Source: Clostridium drakei (GTDB taxonomy: Bacteria; Bacillota; Clostridia; Clostridiales; Clostridiaceae). Taken from it: DNA of 32,522 nt. This document shows positions 25,008-32,522 of the stretch, piece by piece (the first letter of the stretch is position 1; each line of letters starts with the position of its first letter). The position numbers and the translations under genes were made by a program. The notes beneath the pieces are model-generated. The model did no database searches. It had not been told where the DNA came from and was given only the letters and a program-made list of their open reading frames with translations. The stretch is taken from NCBI RefSeq assembly GCF_000633595.2, contig NZ_JIBU02000058.1:1-32522 (forward strand), read 5' to 3'.

Positions 25008-25045
25008 GAAACACAGGAACTAATGATTTCTGTATTTCTTATTTT
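25006..25045. terminator. Bidirectional terminator between the AI-2E-type gene and ispF
   Basis: AAGAAACACAGGAA (25006-25019) pairs with TTTCTGTATTTCTT (25027-25040) with two G-T pairs, with T-rich flanks on both strands. The first arm overlaps the end of the plus-strand gene. Confidence 0.75.
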
Positions 25046-25052
25046 ATTCAGT

Positions 25053-25526
25053 TTAGATTTTTTCAACTAAACATACACTTTGAGCAGATATCCCTTCTTT
25101 TTTGCCTGTAAAGCCTAATCCTTCTTCTGTAGTTGCCTTTACACTTACTCTATCAATATCTATTCTTAAAGCTTCAGCTATATTTTTTTTCATGTCATCA
25201 ATGAAAGGTGATAATTTAGGAGATTGGGCAATTATAATGGAATCTATATTTTCAATCATATATCCTTTTGCATGTATTAGTTCACCTACTTTTTTTAATA
25301 ATACTAAGCTAGAAATATTTTTATAACAAGAATCTGTATCTGGAAAATGTTTACCTATATCACCTAAAGATAAAGAACCAAGCAAGCTGTCCATTATGGC
25401 ATGTAAGAGTACATCTGCATCAGAATGGCCCAATAAGCCGTTGTCATAAGGTATATTTACTCCGCCAAGAATGAGAAGCCTATTTTCAACAAGTTTATGT
25501 ACATCATAACCTATTCCTATTCTCAT
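25053..25526 (-). CDS. ispF: 2-C-methyl-D-erythritol 2,4-cyclodiphosphate synthase
   Basis: A 157-aa enzyme of the non-mevalonate isoprenoid pathway that cyclises CDP-methylerythritol 2-phosphate, releasing CMP. The start [12 protein letters not shown] gives metal ligands D8 and H10. [20 protein letters not shown] and [11 protein letters not shown] are the next hallmarks, and [20 protein letters not shown] ends the domain. Length is standard. The ATG follows TTGGAGGTTT. It stands alone here; ispD is not adjacent in the window, unlike in many bacteria. Confidence 0.96.
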   Translation of the reverse strand: MRIGIGYDVHKLVENRLLILGGVNIPYDNGLLGHSDADVLLHAIMDSLLGSLSLGDIGKHFPDTDSCYKNISSLVLLKKVGELIHAKGYMIENIDSIIIAQSPKLSPFIDDMKKNIAEALRIDIDRVSVKATTEEGLGFTGKKEGISAQSVCLVEKI

Positions 25527-25563
25527 AATAAAACCTCCAAAGCTTTTATTTATATTTTATCAC

Positions 25564-25595
25564 ATAAAAAAAAAGGTGCATAATCATTGCACCTT
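25564..25595 (-). terminator. Terminator of the small protein gene 25594-25770
   Basis: AAGGTGCA (25573-25580) and TGCACCTT (25588-25595) form an 8-bp stem, followed on the minus strand by a long T run. The stem starts inside the stop codon of the upstream gene. Confidence 0.88.
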
Positions 25596-25770
25596 AGGAG
25601 ATGTCTCGGTTATAATGTATCACTTTTTTAGTATCACTTGGATCAGATGGATTAGATGGAGTATTTTCAGAGCTAAATATTTTTCTAAAGAAGTTTTTTA
25701 ACATGGATAACATGGATTGCTTTTTATTTTTATTTCTAGTAAAATCTACAAAAATAACTTTATCTCTCAT
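25594..25770 (-). CDS. Small basic protein of unknown function
   Basis: A 58-aa protein that I do not recognise. It starts MRDKVIFVDFTRNKNKKQSM, then a short amphipathic helix SMLKNFFRKIFSSE, then a Pro/Ser/Asp run (NTPSNPSDPSD) and ends in KVIHYNRDIS. The amphipathic stretch could lie on a membrane. I chose the ATG at 25770 (site GGGTGGGA); an in-frame ATG lies further upstream but overlaps that site. It has its own terminator, which supports it being a real gene. Conservation would settle it. Confidence 0.6.
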   Translation of the reverse strand: MRDKVIFVDFTRNKNKKQSMLSMLKNFFRKIFSSENTPSNPSDPSDTKKVIHYNRDIS

Positions 25771-25984
25771 AATATTCCCACCCTTCATGAAAATATATAC
25801 TATAATAAAATAATAACATAAAAGCTTAAAAATGTTAAGAAAATTCAAAAAATATTATCAGAAACATATTGCAAAATTATAAGCTATATTATAGGATAAA
25901 CTTAACTATAAGAAAATATTCATTAAAATTATAAAAATATATAAGTAAGACTATTTAGATGATATTAGTATATAGTTATGTAGT

Positions 25985-26040
25985 TGCTAAGTTTCAATTA
26001 ATTCTAAATTTTTCATATTATAATTTAATGAAACTTAGCA
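25985..26040. repeat. Inverted repeat with 12-bp perfect arms
   Basis: TGCTAAGTTTCA (25985-25996) and TGAAACTTAGCA (26029-26040) are perfect inverted arms with a 32-nt AT-rich interior. Inside the arms a further TTAA can pair with one bulged base. It lies in the 821-nt gene-free stretch 25771-26591, before the second DnaA-box cluster. No T run follows, so it is not a normal terminator; it may be a small RNA or operator. Confidence 0.55.
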
Positions 26041-26147
26041 TTAAAAAGAAAAAAATCAACTATATCAGTAGGCTTTGCATAATATATTATATGATCTTTA
26101 TATCATATATGTTAAAGTAAATCTGAAAAATTAATAAAAATGTTGAG

Positions 26148-26468
26148 TTATGCACAAGTTGTCCACATAACTGTTGATAATGTGTATAAATATTAATATA
26201 TTTTATGAGAAATTGACCTGTTTATTTATATTTTTAATGAATATTTAATAATTCACCATGAATTTCACAAGTTATGAACAAGCTATCTGTGGATAATGTT
26301 AATAACTTTTAGAATATATATTAAACAAATATGTTTAATAACAATAGCGATAAAATATATAAGATACTAAGGACTATAATGTTTTGCTCAATGACATCAA
26401 TAAAAGAAAAATAACTTTAATTTGTACTAACAAGTTACTAACATATAAAATGTTAATAATGTGGACAA
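26148..26468. promoter_or_regulatory. DnaA-box cluster 2
   Basis: Nine DnaA-box-like 9-mers in 321 nt. Exact TTATNCACA: 26148-26156 (+), 26181-26189 (-), 26288-26296 (-). One-mismatch: 26159-26167 (+, TTGTCCACA), 26172-26180 (-), 26272-26280 (+), 26297-26305 (-), 26451-26459 (-), 26460-26468 (-). Two dense subgroups (26148-26189 and 26272-26305) are separated by about 80 nt of very AT-rich DNA. It precedes the polysaccharide deacetylase gene by about 120 nt, so it could act on that promoter or titrate DnaA. Confidence 0.8.
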
Positions 26469-26591
26469 CTTTCTAATTAAAATTTACATATTCCTAGTAT
26501 AAATTAAACATAATTTATATTATAATAAAATTTATCTATAAGAATATAATGTGTTTTGTACATAAATGAAAATTAGGAAAGAAGTGAAAAT

Positions 26592-27533
26592 ATGAATAGA
26601 AATTATAAAAAGTTAACATTATTAATGGTCATTGTTCTTATGATTGGAGTTTTGAGCTACAATTTTATTAATGGAAAAAATGCAAAATCTCATAGTGAAA
26701 AAACCACAAAACAACAAGTTAGTAACACTAAGGAAAGCAGTGCATCAAAGGAGAAAAATGAAACTGCTGAAAATAATGAAAAGGATAGAGAATTTAAAGA
26801 TGGAATTCTGAAACATAATGATAAATCTATACCTGTAATTATGTATCATTCAATTGATTATGAGGCAGGAAATGAACTTAGAGTTCCTAAAGAAAAATTT
26901 AGAGAGCAAATGAAATATTTAAAGGATAACGATTATACAACGTTAACTTTGGGAGAATTGTATAATTTTATGTCTAACAATAAACCTGTTCCTGAAAAGT
27001 CTATAGTTTTAACTTTTGATGATGGGTATAAGGATAATTATGAAAATGCTTACCCTGTATTAAAGGAGTTTGGATTTAAAGCTACCATATTTATTATTAC
27101 TAATTGTATAGATAAGGATAAAGGTTTTTTAACTTCAGCCCAGTTAAAGGAAATGCAGCATAATGGTATAGATATAGAAAGTCATACTTTAAATCATGAT
27201 AAATTAAGTGAATTGCCATATGATAAACAACTTGAAACATTAAAAGGTTCAAAGGAGTTTTTAGATAAGCTTCTTAATAAAAAGGTAAAGTATATAGGCT
27301 ATCCTTATGGAAAACGCAACAATGATACTATAAAGGCAGCTAAGGATGCAGGTTATGTTATGGCTTTTACTACTGAAAGCGGTTGGTCTAATAAAAGTCA
27401 AGGTATATACACGTTAAATAGAGTATATGTTTCAGCAAACCATGATATGAAAGAGTTTGAAAGAAGAATAAGTGATTTAAATTATAATGTTAGTACTAAT
27501 ACTATTAGCAAAAAGAAAGTTAAGGGGCAGTAA
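26592..27533 (+). CDS. Polysaccharide deacetylase (NodB domain), membrane-anchored
   Basis: A 313-aa carbohydrate esterase family 4 protein that removes N-acetyl groups from peptidoglycan or other glycans. Residues 8-26 form an uncleaved-type signal anchor. A charged low-complexity linker (about 30-70, rich in Lys, Glu, Asn) follows, then the NodB domain (about 80-300). TFDDGYKDNYENA has the catalytic base and metal Asp (D143, D144), H198 and H202 in ESHTLNH complete the metal triad, and YPYGKRN is motif 3. A sortase motif is not seen. The ATG follows AAAGAAGTG, a moderate site. The large gene-free upstream zone with DnaA boxes is unusual for such a gene. Confidence 0.92.
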   Translation: MNRNYKKLTLLMVIVLMIGVLSYNFINGKNAKSHSEKTTKQQVSNTKESSASKEKNETAENNEKDREFKDGILKHNDKSIPVIMYHSIDYEAGNELRVPKEKFREQMKYLKDNDYTTLTLGELYNFMSNNKPVPEKSIVLTFDDGYKDNYENAYPVLKEFGFKATIFIITNCIDKDKGFLTSAQLKEMQHNGIDIESHTLNHDKLSELPYDKQLETLKGSKEFLDKLLNKKVKYIGYPYGKRNNDTIKAAKDAGYVMAFTTESGWSNKSQGIYTLNRVYVSANHDMKEFERRISDLNYNVSTNTISKKKVKGQ

Positions 27534-27537
27534 CCAT

Positions 27538-27580
27538 AAGCTTCTTTATCCGAAAAACTAATTATCGGATAAAGAAGCTT
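27538..27580 (+). terminator. 16-bp perfect hairpin overlapping the rluF-like 3' end
   Basis: AAGCTTCTTTATCCGA (27538-27553) and TCGGATAAAGAAGCTT (27565-27580) are perfect arms with an 11-nt loop. The hairpin lies 4 nt after the deacetylase stop. The right arm encodes the last codons of the convergent pseudouridine synthase gene, and that gene's stop codon is in the loop. TTTTT follows a few nt later on the plus strand. Confidence 0.75.
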
Positions 27581-28349
27581 CTTCAGTTTTTATAGAAGTA
27601 GAAGTTAATTTGTTTATAGTTTTTAGTTCGTTTGAGGTCAAGTATCTCCATTTGCCTATAGGAATGTCTTTCAGTGTGACATTCATTATTCTAGTTCTTT
27701 TTAGCTTTAATACATTGTAACCTAATGACTCACACATTCTTCTAATTTGTCTGTTTAGCCCTTGAGTTAATATTATTCTAAATATATGAGAACCTTCTTT
27801 ATACACTTTACAAGGTTTAGTTACAGTATTTAATATGCTAACACCAGAGGACATTTCTTTTAAAAACGAATTTGTAATACATTTATCTACAGTAACAATA
27901 TATTCTTTTTCATGATTGTTGCCAGCCCTTAAAATTTTATTTACAATATCACCATCATTGGTTAAAAATATTAATCCTTCCGAATCTTTATCTAGCCTTC
28001 CTATGTGAAATATTCTTTTAGGATAGTTAACAAAATCCACTATATTATTTTTAATTTTTTTTTCAGTAGTACATATTATACCTACAGGTTTGTTTAGAGC
28101 AATATACACTTTATCATCTTTTTCAGTAAGAAGTTTACCATCTAATTTTACCTCGTCCATAGGTTTCACTCTGGAGCCTAATTCCGCTGTGATGCCATTT
28201 ATAGTAACTCTTTTTTCTTCTATTAATGCATCAGCTTCTCTTCTAGAACAAATACCTTTCTCACTTATAAATTTGTTTATTCTCATAGAATCTGAACTTT
28301 CACTATGGCTTATTATATTTTTATGCAACTCAATAAGATCTCCTTTCAT
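27558..28349 (-). CDS. rluF: 23S rRNA pseudouridine synthase, RluF type
   Basis: A pseudouridine synthase of the RsuA/RluF group, up to 263 aa. The S4 RNA-binding domain starts at [19 protein letters not shown] (22-40). The catalytic core has [19 protein letters not shown] with Asp120, and [18 protein letters not shown] is the RluF/RsuA motif. RluF modifies U2604 of 23S rRNA in E. coli, next to the peptidyl transferase centre. The start is unclear. The ATG at 28349 overlaps the AAAGGAGAT that would be the ribosome site; TTG at 28328 or an ATT at 28334 lie after it. The gene stands alone, and its last codons are shared with a terminator arm. Confidence 0.85.
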   Translation of the reverse strand: MKGDLIELHKNIISHSESSDSMRINKFISEKGICSRREADALIEEKRVTINGITAELGSRVKPMDEVKLDGKLLTEKDDKVYIALNKPVGIICTTEKKIKNNIVDFVNYPKRIFHIGRLDKDSEGLIFLTNDGDIVNKILRAGNNHEKEYIVTVDKCITNSFLKEMSSGVSILNTVTKPCKVYKEGSHIFRIILTQGLNRQIRRMCESLGYNVLKLKRTRIMNVTLKDIPIGKWRYLTSNELKTINKLTSTSIKTEEASLSDN

Positions 28350-28531
28350 TTGTTAGTGGTTTAGTTATATGCAAATTTTAAAGTATTATTTATAAATGAT
28401 ATCAAATTTTTTAGCTACTTAGCAAGTTTTATATAAAATAGACGAATATTCATAATATGGGGTTAAAATTATTTAAATAAATATAGAAGTTTTTTAATAT
28501 ATTATTATATAGAAAAGATGGAGGGTAGATT

Positions 28532-30034
28532 ATGAATAAAAAAATAAAAATGATTATCTTTACTTTGATATGTTCTTTAACTATAGTTACTACTAAGGTT
28601 TCAGCGGAAGGTTTGTCATTGAGTAGTTCAAAGGTTAATATTACTACTAGTAAGGAATGGACTGTAAAATTTAATACATCTTTAAAGGCAGATACAATTA
28701 ATGATAAAAGTATAACTGTGAAAGATGAAAATAACAAAATTATACCTGTAAGCGTAACCATGGGTAAAAGTTCTGATACTGTAGTAATAAGCCCTGAAGT
28801 TTCAGGATATGAACCAAATAAAAAATATAATTTGATAATAGGTACAGACGTTCAATCAACAGATGGTAAGAAGCTTAGATCCCCAATGGAAATGCAGTTT
28901 ACTACTAATAATAAATATGAGGATGGTAGTAACTATGAAAATTTACCACAAATACTTTCATGTAAGTTTGAGTATTTACCGCTGTTATCTACCCAAAAAC
29001 AAGTTTTTGATTTAAACACTAATATTGGACAAGATGTTGAATATAGAATTTTTGTACATAGCTATTCTATGGATAAAGACAGTTATACAGAAGTTACCAA
29101 TGGTTATACTAAACCTTCTGATGGAAAAATAACAGCTAATAAAACTTTAGAGGCAGGATCAAATGGCCAAAAGTATAAAGTCTTAATATATGTTAAAAAG
29201 TTGGGAAGCGTTGGAACGCATAAAGACATAAATACAGATTATGATAATTATTATGTTGACTATTTAAGATGTATAAATAGTGCAGATACAAATAATAATG
29301 AATATGAAAATTATAATATTTCCGTGGATCAAATGGCAGATATTCAAACAAAATTAAGTGATAAGTCAGTTTTTGTTGAAACTAATGATTTTAATAATAC
29401 TGCAAGTAAAAATCAGATTAAATACTATTTAGATCCTAATAATTTTATGGATTCATATGGAAAATATCAGTTTTTAAAATTAAGTTATACAGATGGTATG
29501 AATGTAGATCAAGTTAATAATATCTTAAAAGGTAAAGGAATTTTAGATGGAAAAGGACAAGCATTTTTAGACGCTGCTAAAAATAATAATGTAAATATTG
29601 TATATTTAATTTCACATTCCTTATTAGAAACTGGTAACGGAACATCGTTATTGGCTAATGGTGGACAAAAAGATAGCAGCGGTAAGTATATTTTTGATGC
29701 ACCTGTATATAATTTCTTTGGAATAGGTGCATATGATAAAGATCCTAATTATTATGGAACTAAAGCAGCTTATGATAACAAATGGTTTACTCCAGAGGAT
29801 GCAATCAATGGTGGAACTCAGTGGATTGCATCAAAATATATAAATAATCCTAATGGAAAGCAAGATACTCTATATAAAATGAGATGGAATCCTTCTAATC
29901 CAGGGGAGCATCAATATGCTACAGATGTAGCTTGGTCATATAAACAAGTTCCTAATATGATAAAAGGAATAACCAATATTATAGATCAGGTTAAGGATAT
30001 AAAATTAAATTTTCAAATACCTAAGTTTAAATAG
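28532..30034 (+). CDS. Secreted N-acetylglucosaminidase with SbsA Ig-like domain
   Basis: A 500-aa exported wall hydrolase. Residues 1-25 are a signal peptide (ending VSAEG). About 28-127 is an SbsA-type Ig-like (Big_5) domain with YEPNKKYNLIIGTDVQSTDGKKL. About 135-250 is a beta-rich unit with SYSMDKDSYTEVTNGYT, perhaps another binding module. The C-terminal 300-480 is a glucosaminidase (LytG/GH73-like) domain with catalytic Glu366 in SHSLLETGNGTSLLANGG. It cuts the glycan backbone after GlcNAc. The ATG follows GATGGAGGG. It is a single gene with a strong terminator. The closest counterparts are clostridial autolysins; its role (division or mother-cell lysis) is unknown. Confidence 0.9.
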   Translation: MNKKIKMIIFTLICSLTIVTTKVSAEGLSLSSSKVNITTSKEWTVKFNTSLKADTINDKSITVKDENNKIIPVSVTMGKSSDTVVISPEVSGYEPNKKYNLIIGTDVQSTDGKKLRSPMEMQFTTNNKYEDGSNYENLPQILSCKFEYLPLLSTQKQVFDLNTNIGQDVEYRIFVHSYSMDKDSYTEVTNGYTKPSDGKITANKTLEAGSNGQKYKVLIYVKKLGSVGTHKDINTDYDNYYVDYLRCINSADTNNNEYENYNISVDQMADIQTKLSDKSVFVETNDFNNTASKNQIKYYLDPNNFMDSYGKYQFLKLSYTDGMNVDQVNNILKGKGILDGKGQAFLDAAKNNNVNIVYLISHSLLETGNGTSLLANGGQKDSSGKYIFDAPVYNFFGIGAYDKDPNYYGTKAAYDNKWFTPEDAINGGTQWIASKYINNPNGKQDTLYKMRWNPSNPGEHQYATDVAWSYKQVPNMIKGITNIIDQVKDIKLNFQIPKFK

Positions 30035-30060
30035 AAATCCATATTGTAATTAACCATAAT

Positions 30061-30104
30061 AAAAATCACTATAGAACTTATTAAAGTTTAATAGTGATTT
30101 TTTT
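30061..30104. terminator. Terminator between glucosaminidase gene and the minus-strand small genes
   Basis: AAAAATCACTAT pairs perfectly with ATAGTGATTTTT, followed by TT. The A-rich 5' side gives a U tail in the other direction as well, so it probably serves both convergent units. Confidence 0.9.
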
Positions 30105-30148
30105 ATGTGAATTAAGTTTTTTATGAATAAGATTTTGAAAAAATCTTA

Positions 30149-30334
30149 TTATAGTATTCCTTCTTCTTTTAAAATTGATTCTAATTTACTAACTTTTTCT
30201 GTGAGAATTTTGAAATTTTCTAATATTACTTCTTTAGGTAGGTTTTCTTTAATTAAAGTTTCTTCCATATCTTGAATTGTTTTTAAAGCTTCATCAATAT
30301 CTTTTTGAGCTAGTTCTAAATTTCCTTCTTTCAT
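30149..30334 (-). CDS. Small helical protein of unknown function
   Basis: A 61-aa protein, not recognised. It is almost wholly helical and acidic, with heptad-like repeats: ELAQKDIDEALKTIQDMEETL, then EVILENFKILTEKVSKLESILKEEG. It may form a short coiled coil. The ATG has AAAGGAGAAT upstream. It lies 13 nt after the Cys-rich small gene on the same strand, so both form a likely operon. An imperfect hairpin (30127-30149) borders its stop. Confidence 0.6.
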   Translation of the reverse strand: MKEGNLELAQKDIDEALKTIQDMEETLIKENLPKEVILENFKILTEKVSKLESILKEEGIL

Positions 30335-30347
30335 TTATGATTCTCCT

Positions 30348-30590
30348 TTAGTTTAATATATTTTTGGCTTTTTTTAACCCATCATCATCTATAAATGGTG
30401 CGCAAAACTCAAAGCTTTTTTCATGTCCACAATTAGAGCATACACAGGAACACACATCATATGGCATATCATCTATTATATCAATATTTAAGTCTTCCGC
30501 TAAATATTGGCCACCACATATTTCACAAGGAGTATCGTTTATAACAGAATACTCGCTTTCTATATATTTCATTATTTCTTTAATGGTCAT
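30348..30590 (-). CDS. Small zinc-ribbon-like protein of unknown function
   Basis: An 80-aa protein with metal-site cysteines: CEIC (22-25) and CSCVCSNC (about 48-55), plus a later Cys in FEFC. CEICGG and VCSNCGHE look like the two knuckles of a zinc ribbon. The N-terminus is an alpha helix (TIKEIMKYIESE). The rest is acidic. The ATG has GGAGGTTTG upstream. It is the first gene of the minus-strand pair divergent from spmA. I cannot name a function. Confidence 0.65.
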   Translation of the reverse strand: MTIKEIMKYIESEYSVINDTPCEICGGQYLAEDLNIDIIDDMPYDVCSCVCSNCGHEKSFEFCAPFIDDDGLKKAKNILN

Positions 30591-30721
30591 TTCAAACCTC
30601 CGATTTTCAAAAAATTATACACAACATAAATGGTAGCACTCTTAAATTTTAATTTCAATAGTAATAATAACTTATAGCCACTTAACTGTAAAGTTAAATT
30701 TTAATTTAAGGATTATGTTAG

Positions 30722-30750
30722 GCAATTTCAATGCAATTTGAACATATATA
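30722..30750 (+). promoter_or_regulatory. Candidate sigma-E promoter of spmA
   Basis: GCAATTT (30722-30728), 14-nt spacer, CATATATA (30743-30750) resembles the mother-cell pattern KMATATT / CATACAMT at 5 of 7 and 5 of 8 positions. The spmAB pair is sigma-E controlled in B. subtilis. The match alone is weak in AT-rich DNA. Confidence 0.3.
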
Positions 30751-30795
30751 TTAATAACCACTATAAAAAAGTTGTTTATTAAAGGGGATAGATGA

Positions 30796-31371
30796 GTGAT
30801 AAATTATATATGGTTTTTTATTTTAAGTTTTGGAATAATATTAGGTATTTTTACTGGAAGAGGTGCAGATATATCTAAGGTTATAGTATCTTCTACAGAA
30901 TCCACAGTAAAATTAATTATAAGCTTATTAGGAATAATGTGTCTATGGTGTGGGGTAATGAAAATTGCTGAAAAAAGTGGTCTTACTGATAAATTAGCAA
31001 AAGTTTTAAAACCTATACTAAGGTTAATTTTTAAGGAAGCTTCTAAAGATGAAAAGGCTATGGGAGCAATAGTTATGAATTTAACTGCAAACATGATGGG
31101 ACTTTCAAATGCAGCTACACCTTTTGGTATTAAAGCTATGAAAGAATTAGATAGATTAAATAAGAAAAACAGTTCAGCTAGTGACGATATGGCATTATTT
31201 TTGGTAATAAATGCAGCTTGCATACAATTTTTACCTACGACTGTTATATCAATGCGTGCAGCAGTAGGATCTCAGAGCCCTGGAGAAACTATATTACCAG
31301 GTATAATAGCCACTGGTACGGCAGCTTTATTTGGAATAGTGTTTTGTAAGATATTGCAAAAGTATTTTTGA
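30796..31371 (+). CDS. spmA: Spore maturation protein A
   Basis: A 191-aa membrane protein of the nucleoside-recognition (Gate) domain family. SpmA and SpmB work together in dehydrating the spore core; mutants make spores with lower heat resistance. About five hydrophobic segments are visible, with the conserved MNLTANMMGLSNAATPFGIKAMKELD (about 95-120) and LVINAACIQFLPTTVISMR later. The start is GTG with AAAGGGG at 8 nt. It is followed 40 nt later by spmB. In many clostridia dacB or related genes lie nearby; none is within the window. Confidence 0.94.
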   Translation: MINYIWFFILSFGIILGIFTGRGADISKVIVSSTESTVKLIISLLGIMCLWCGVMKIAEKSGLTDKLAKVLKPILRLIFKEASKDEKAMGAIVMNLTANMMGLSNAATPFGIKAMKELDRLNKKNSSASDDMALFLVINAACIQFLPTTVISMRAAVGSQSPGETILPGIIATGTAALFGIVFCKILQKYF

Positions 31372-31411
31372 ATCAAATGGTAGTTAAGAAACAATCAATG
31401 GAGGTAATATT

Positions 31412-31930
31412 TTGGATTATATAATAAAATCAATAGTTCCTATAATTATAATATCTATAACTGCATATGGAATATTTAAAGGAGTTAAAGTATATGAATG
31501 TTTTGTAGAAGGTGCAAAAGAAGGAATTAGTATATGTGTAAGCATATTTCCATATTTATTAGCTATGTTAGTGGCAGTAGGCGTTTTTAGAGAGTCTAGA
31601 GCTTTAGATTATTTTATATTTATTGTAAAGCCTTTTGCAAAGCTCATAGGACTTCCACCAGAAGTTGTGCCACTAGTATTAATAAAACCTTTATCAGGTA
31701 GTGGTGCTTTAGGTATTTTTGCAGAAACTATAAATAAATTTGGAGTAGATAGCTACATAGGGAAAGTTTCTTCCATAATTATGGGGTCTACAGAAACAAT
31801 ATTTTATACACTTACGGTATATTTTGGTGCTGTAGGAATAAAAAAAATAAGACATACTCTTTGGGCAGCAGTTTTGGCAGATTGTGTTTCAATTGTCATG
31901 GCAGTAACTTTAGCAAGAATTATGTTTTAA
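31412..31930 (+). CDS. spmB: Spore maturation protein B
   Basis: A 172-aa membrane partner of SpmA with the same Gate-type fold. Conserved parts are VKVYECFVEGAKEGISICVSIFPYLLAMLVAVGVFRES (about 26-63), PPEVVPLVLIKPLSGSGALG (about 81-100), and SIIMGSTETIFYTLTVYFGAVGIKKIRHTL near the C-terminus. The start is TTG with ATGGAGGT upstream. Length is normal. It is the last gene of the window; the large inverted repeat begins 24 nt after its stop and could end its transcript. Confidence 0.94.
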   Translation: MDYIIKSIVPIIIISITAYGIFKGVKVYECFVEGAKEGISICVSIFPYLLAMLVAVGVFRESRALDYFIFIVKPFAKLIGLPPEVVPLVLIKPLSGSGALGIFAETINKFGVDSYIGKVSSIIMGSTETIFYTLTVYFGAVGIKKIRHTLWAAVLADCVSIVMAVTLARIMF

Positions 31931-31953
31931 GATTATAATTTAAAAATATTATG

Positions 31954-32235
31954 ACGTAAGCATATGTAAGCGAAGTAACTTTCAACTGTATTCCAGCTGA
32001 TATATGCTGTGAAGAAAAACTCACTTCATTAAGAAGTTCTAATGCTTGAGATATTGAAAAATGGCTACCTCCTCAAATGCCACGTCCTGTCGCTTTCGGA
32101 GCTTTTGCCTTCCTGGCAAAAATTACCCCATTTTTCAATATATCAAGCAAAGAACTTCTAAAATTCGTTCGAATCTTCCTTCACAGCATATATCAGTCTC
32201 CATACAATTGAAAGTTACTTCTTAGTGCATTACGT
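31954..32235. repeat. Large imperfect inverted repeat element (~282 nt) with GC-richer loop
   Basis: Two arms of about 110 nt (31954-32064 and 32128-32235) pair along their whole length. Perfect blocks include GAAGTAACTTTCAA, CTGATATATGCTGTGAAG, AGAAGTTCT and ATATTGAAAAATGG, and the outer ends are ACGTAA / TTACGT. The 63-nt loop is far richer in G and C than its surroundings and holds its own hairpin TTTTGCC-TTCCT-GGCAAAA (32103-32121). No ORF is present. It could be a MITE-like element, a structured RNA or a large terminator. Confidence 0.8.
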
Positions 32236-32522
32236 ATATATATTACTTTCTAATATGGCTCTAAATAAAAAGCGTAGCTTTCATAATACCTGTTATCTAG
32301 TTTATGTATATTTCAGCGAGTTCAATAATATCTTATGGCACAGCCTGAAAAATAGTAAGTTAGTTGATTACTAAGTAGATTTGAAATACTTGTATATTTT
32401 TCAATAACCTAAATAATAAATCTATTTTAAGGTACTTCTATAAAATAAAAAACAACTGACTTTTAAATTAGATATACCATGGAATAAAAGTTGAAACTCA
32501 AACTTCCACTGCACCATTACGT
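32236..32522. other. Gene-free tail of the window
   Basis: No ORF, terminator or RNA gene that I can support is seen here. The sequence is AT-rich with scattered short inverted repeats (for example AAAGCGTAGCTTT near 32270). The last bases end in ATTACGT, similar to the outer end of the inverted repeat next door, so a second arm may start beyond the edge. Confidence 0.4.

Noticed and set aside
30615-30623. Single exact DnaA box (TTATACACA) upstream of the zinc-ribbon gene
   Set aside because: One isolated box is expected by chance in this base composition.
32510-32522. Start of a second copy of the large inverted repeat at the window edge
   Set aside because: The final bases resemble the outer end of the element (ATTACGT), but too little sequence is visible to support it.

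Overview
The window looks like chromosomal DNA from a low-GC, spore-forming Clostridium (sensu stricto). The base composition is very AT-rich, ribosome binding sites are strong GGAGG types, and TTG and GTG starts are common. Gin (anti-sigma-G), SpmA/SpmB, AbrB with Spo0A boxes, cell wall binding repeat 2 (CWB2) domains and a two-cluster ferredoxin all fit that group. I cannot name the species; a C. botulinum/C. sporogenes-like clostridium is my inference.

Layout. The window opens with the 3' end of a 5S rRNA, so an rRNA operon lies just upstream. Next come a sirtuin (minus), tRNA-Cys (plus) and a minus-strand group of LD-carboxypeptidase, CorA-like transporter and a degenerate M20D hydrolase. 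A CWB2-anchored L,D-transpeptidase follows on the plus strand. From 6.3 to 16.8 kb is a block that mirrors the Bacillus subtilis csfB-yaaO-tmk-darA-holB-ricT-yabB-rsmI-abrB region: gin, Orn/Lys/Arg decarboxylase, tmk, darA, holB, ricT, an HMA-like small protein, ferredoxin, motA, motB, trmN6-like methyltransferase, rsmI, an NlpC/P60 hydrolase and abrB. The yaaR and yabA slots are empty and motAB plus the hydrolase are inserted.

From 17.4 to 25.5 kb are a tRNA-nucleotidyltransferase-like protein with a decayed catalytic head but an intact HD domain, a transaldolase-family aldolase, a minus-strand PspA operon (Ser-rich membrane protein, PspA, Cys-rich protein), a DUF1836 regulator with a coupled leader ORF, argF with a likely ARG box, an AI-2E-type membrane protein and ispF. 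From 25.6 to 31.9 kb are a small unknown protein, a polysaccharide deacetylase, an RluF-type pseudouridine synthase, a secreted glucosaminidase, two small minus-strand proteins and spmA-spmB. The window ends in a gene-free stretch dominated by a ~280-nt inverted repeat.

The most notable non-coding signals are two dense clusters of DnaA boxes (19.43-19.57 kb and 26.15-26.47 kb) with no dnaA gene in the window, the large inverted repeat after spmB, and a Spo0A box just downstream of a probable abrB promoter. Many genes serve cell wall remodelling and sporulation (LdcA, L,D-transpeptidase, NlpC/P60, deacetylase, glucosaminidase, Gin, SpmA/B, AbrB). Others serve replication and translation housekeeping.
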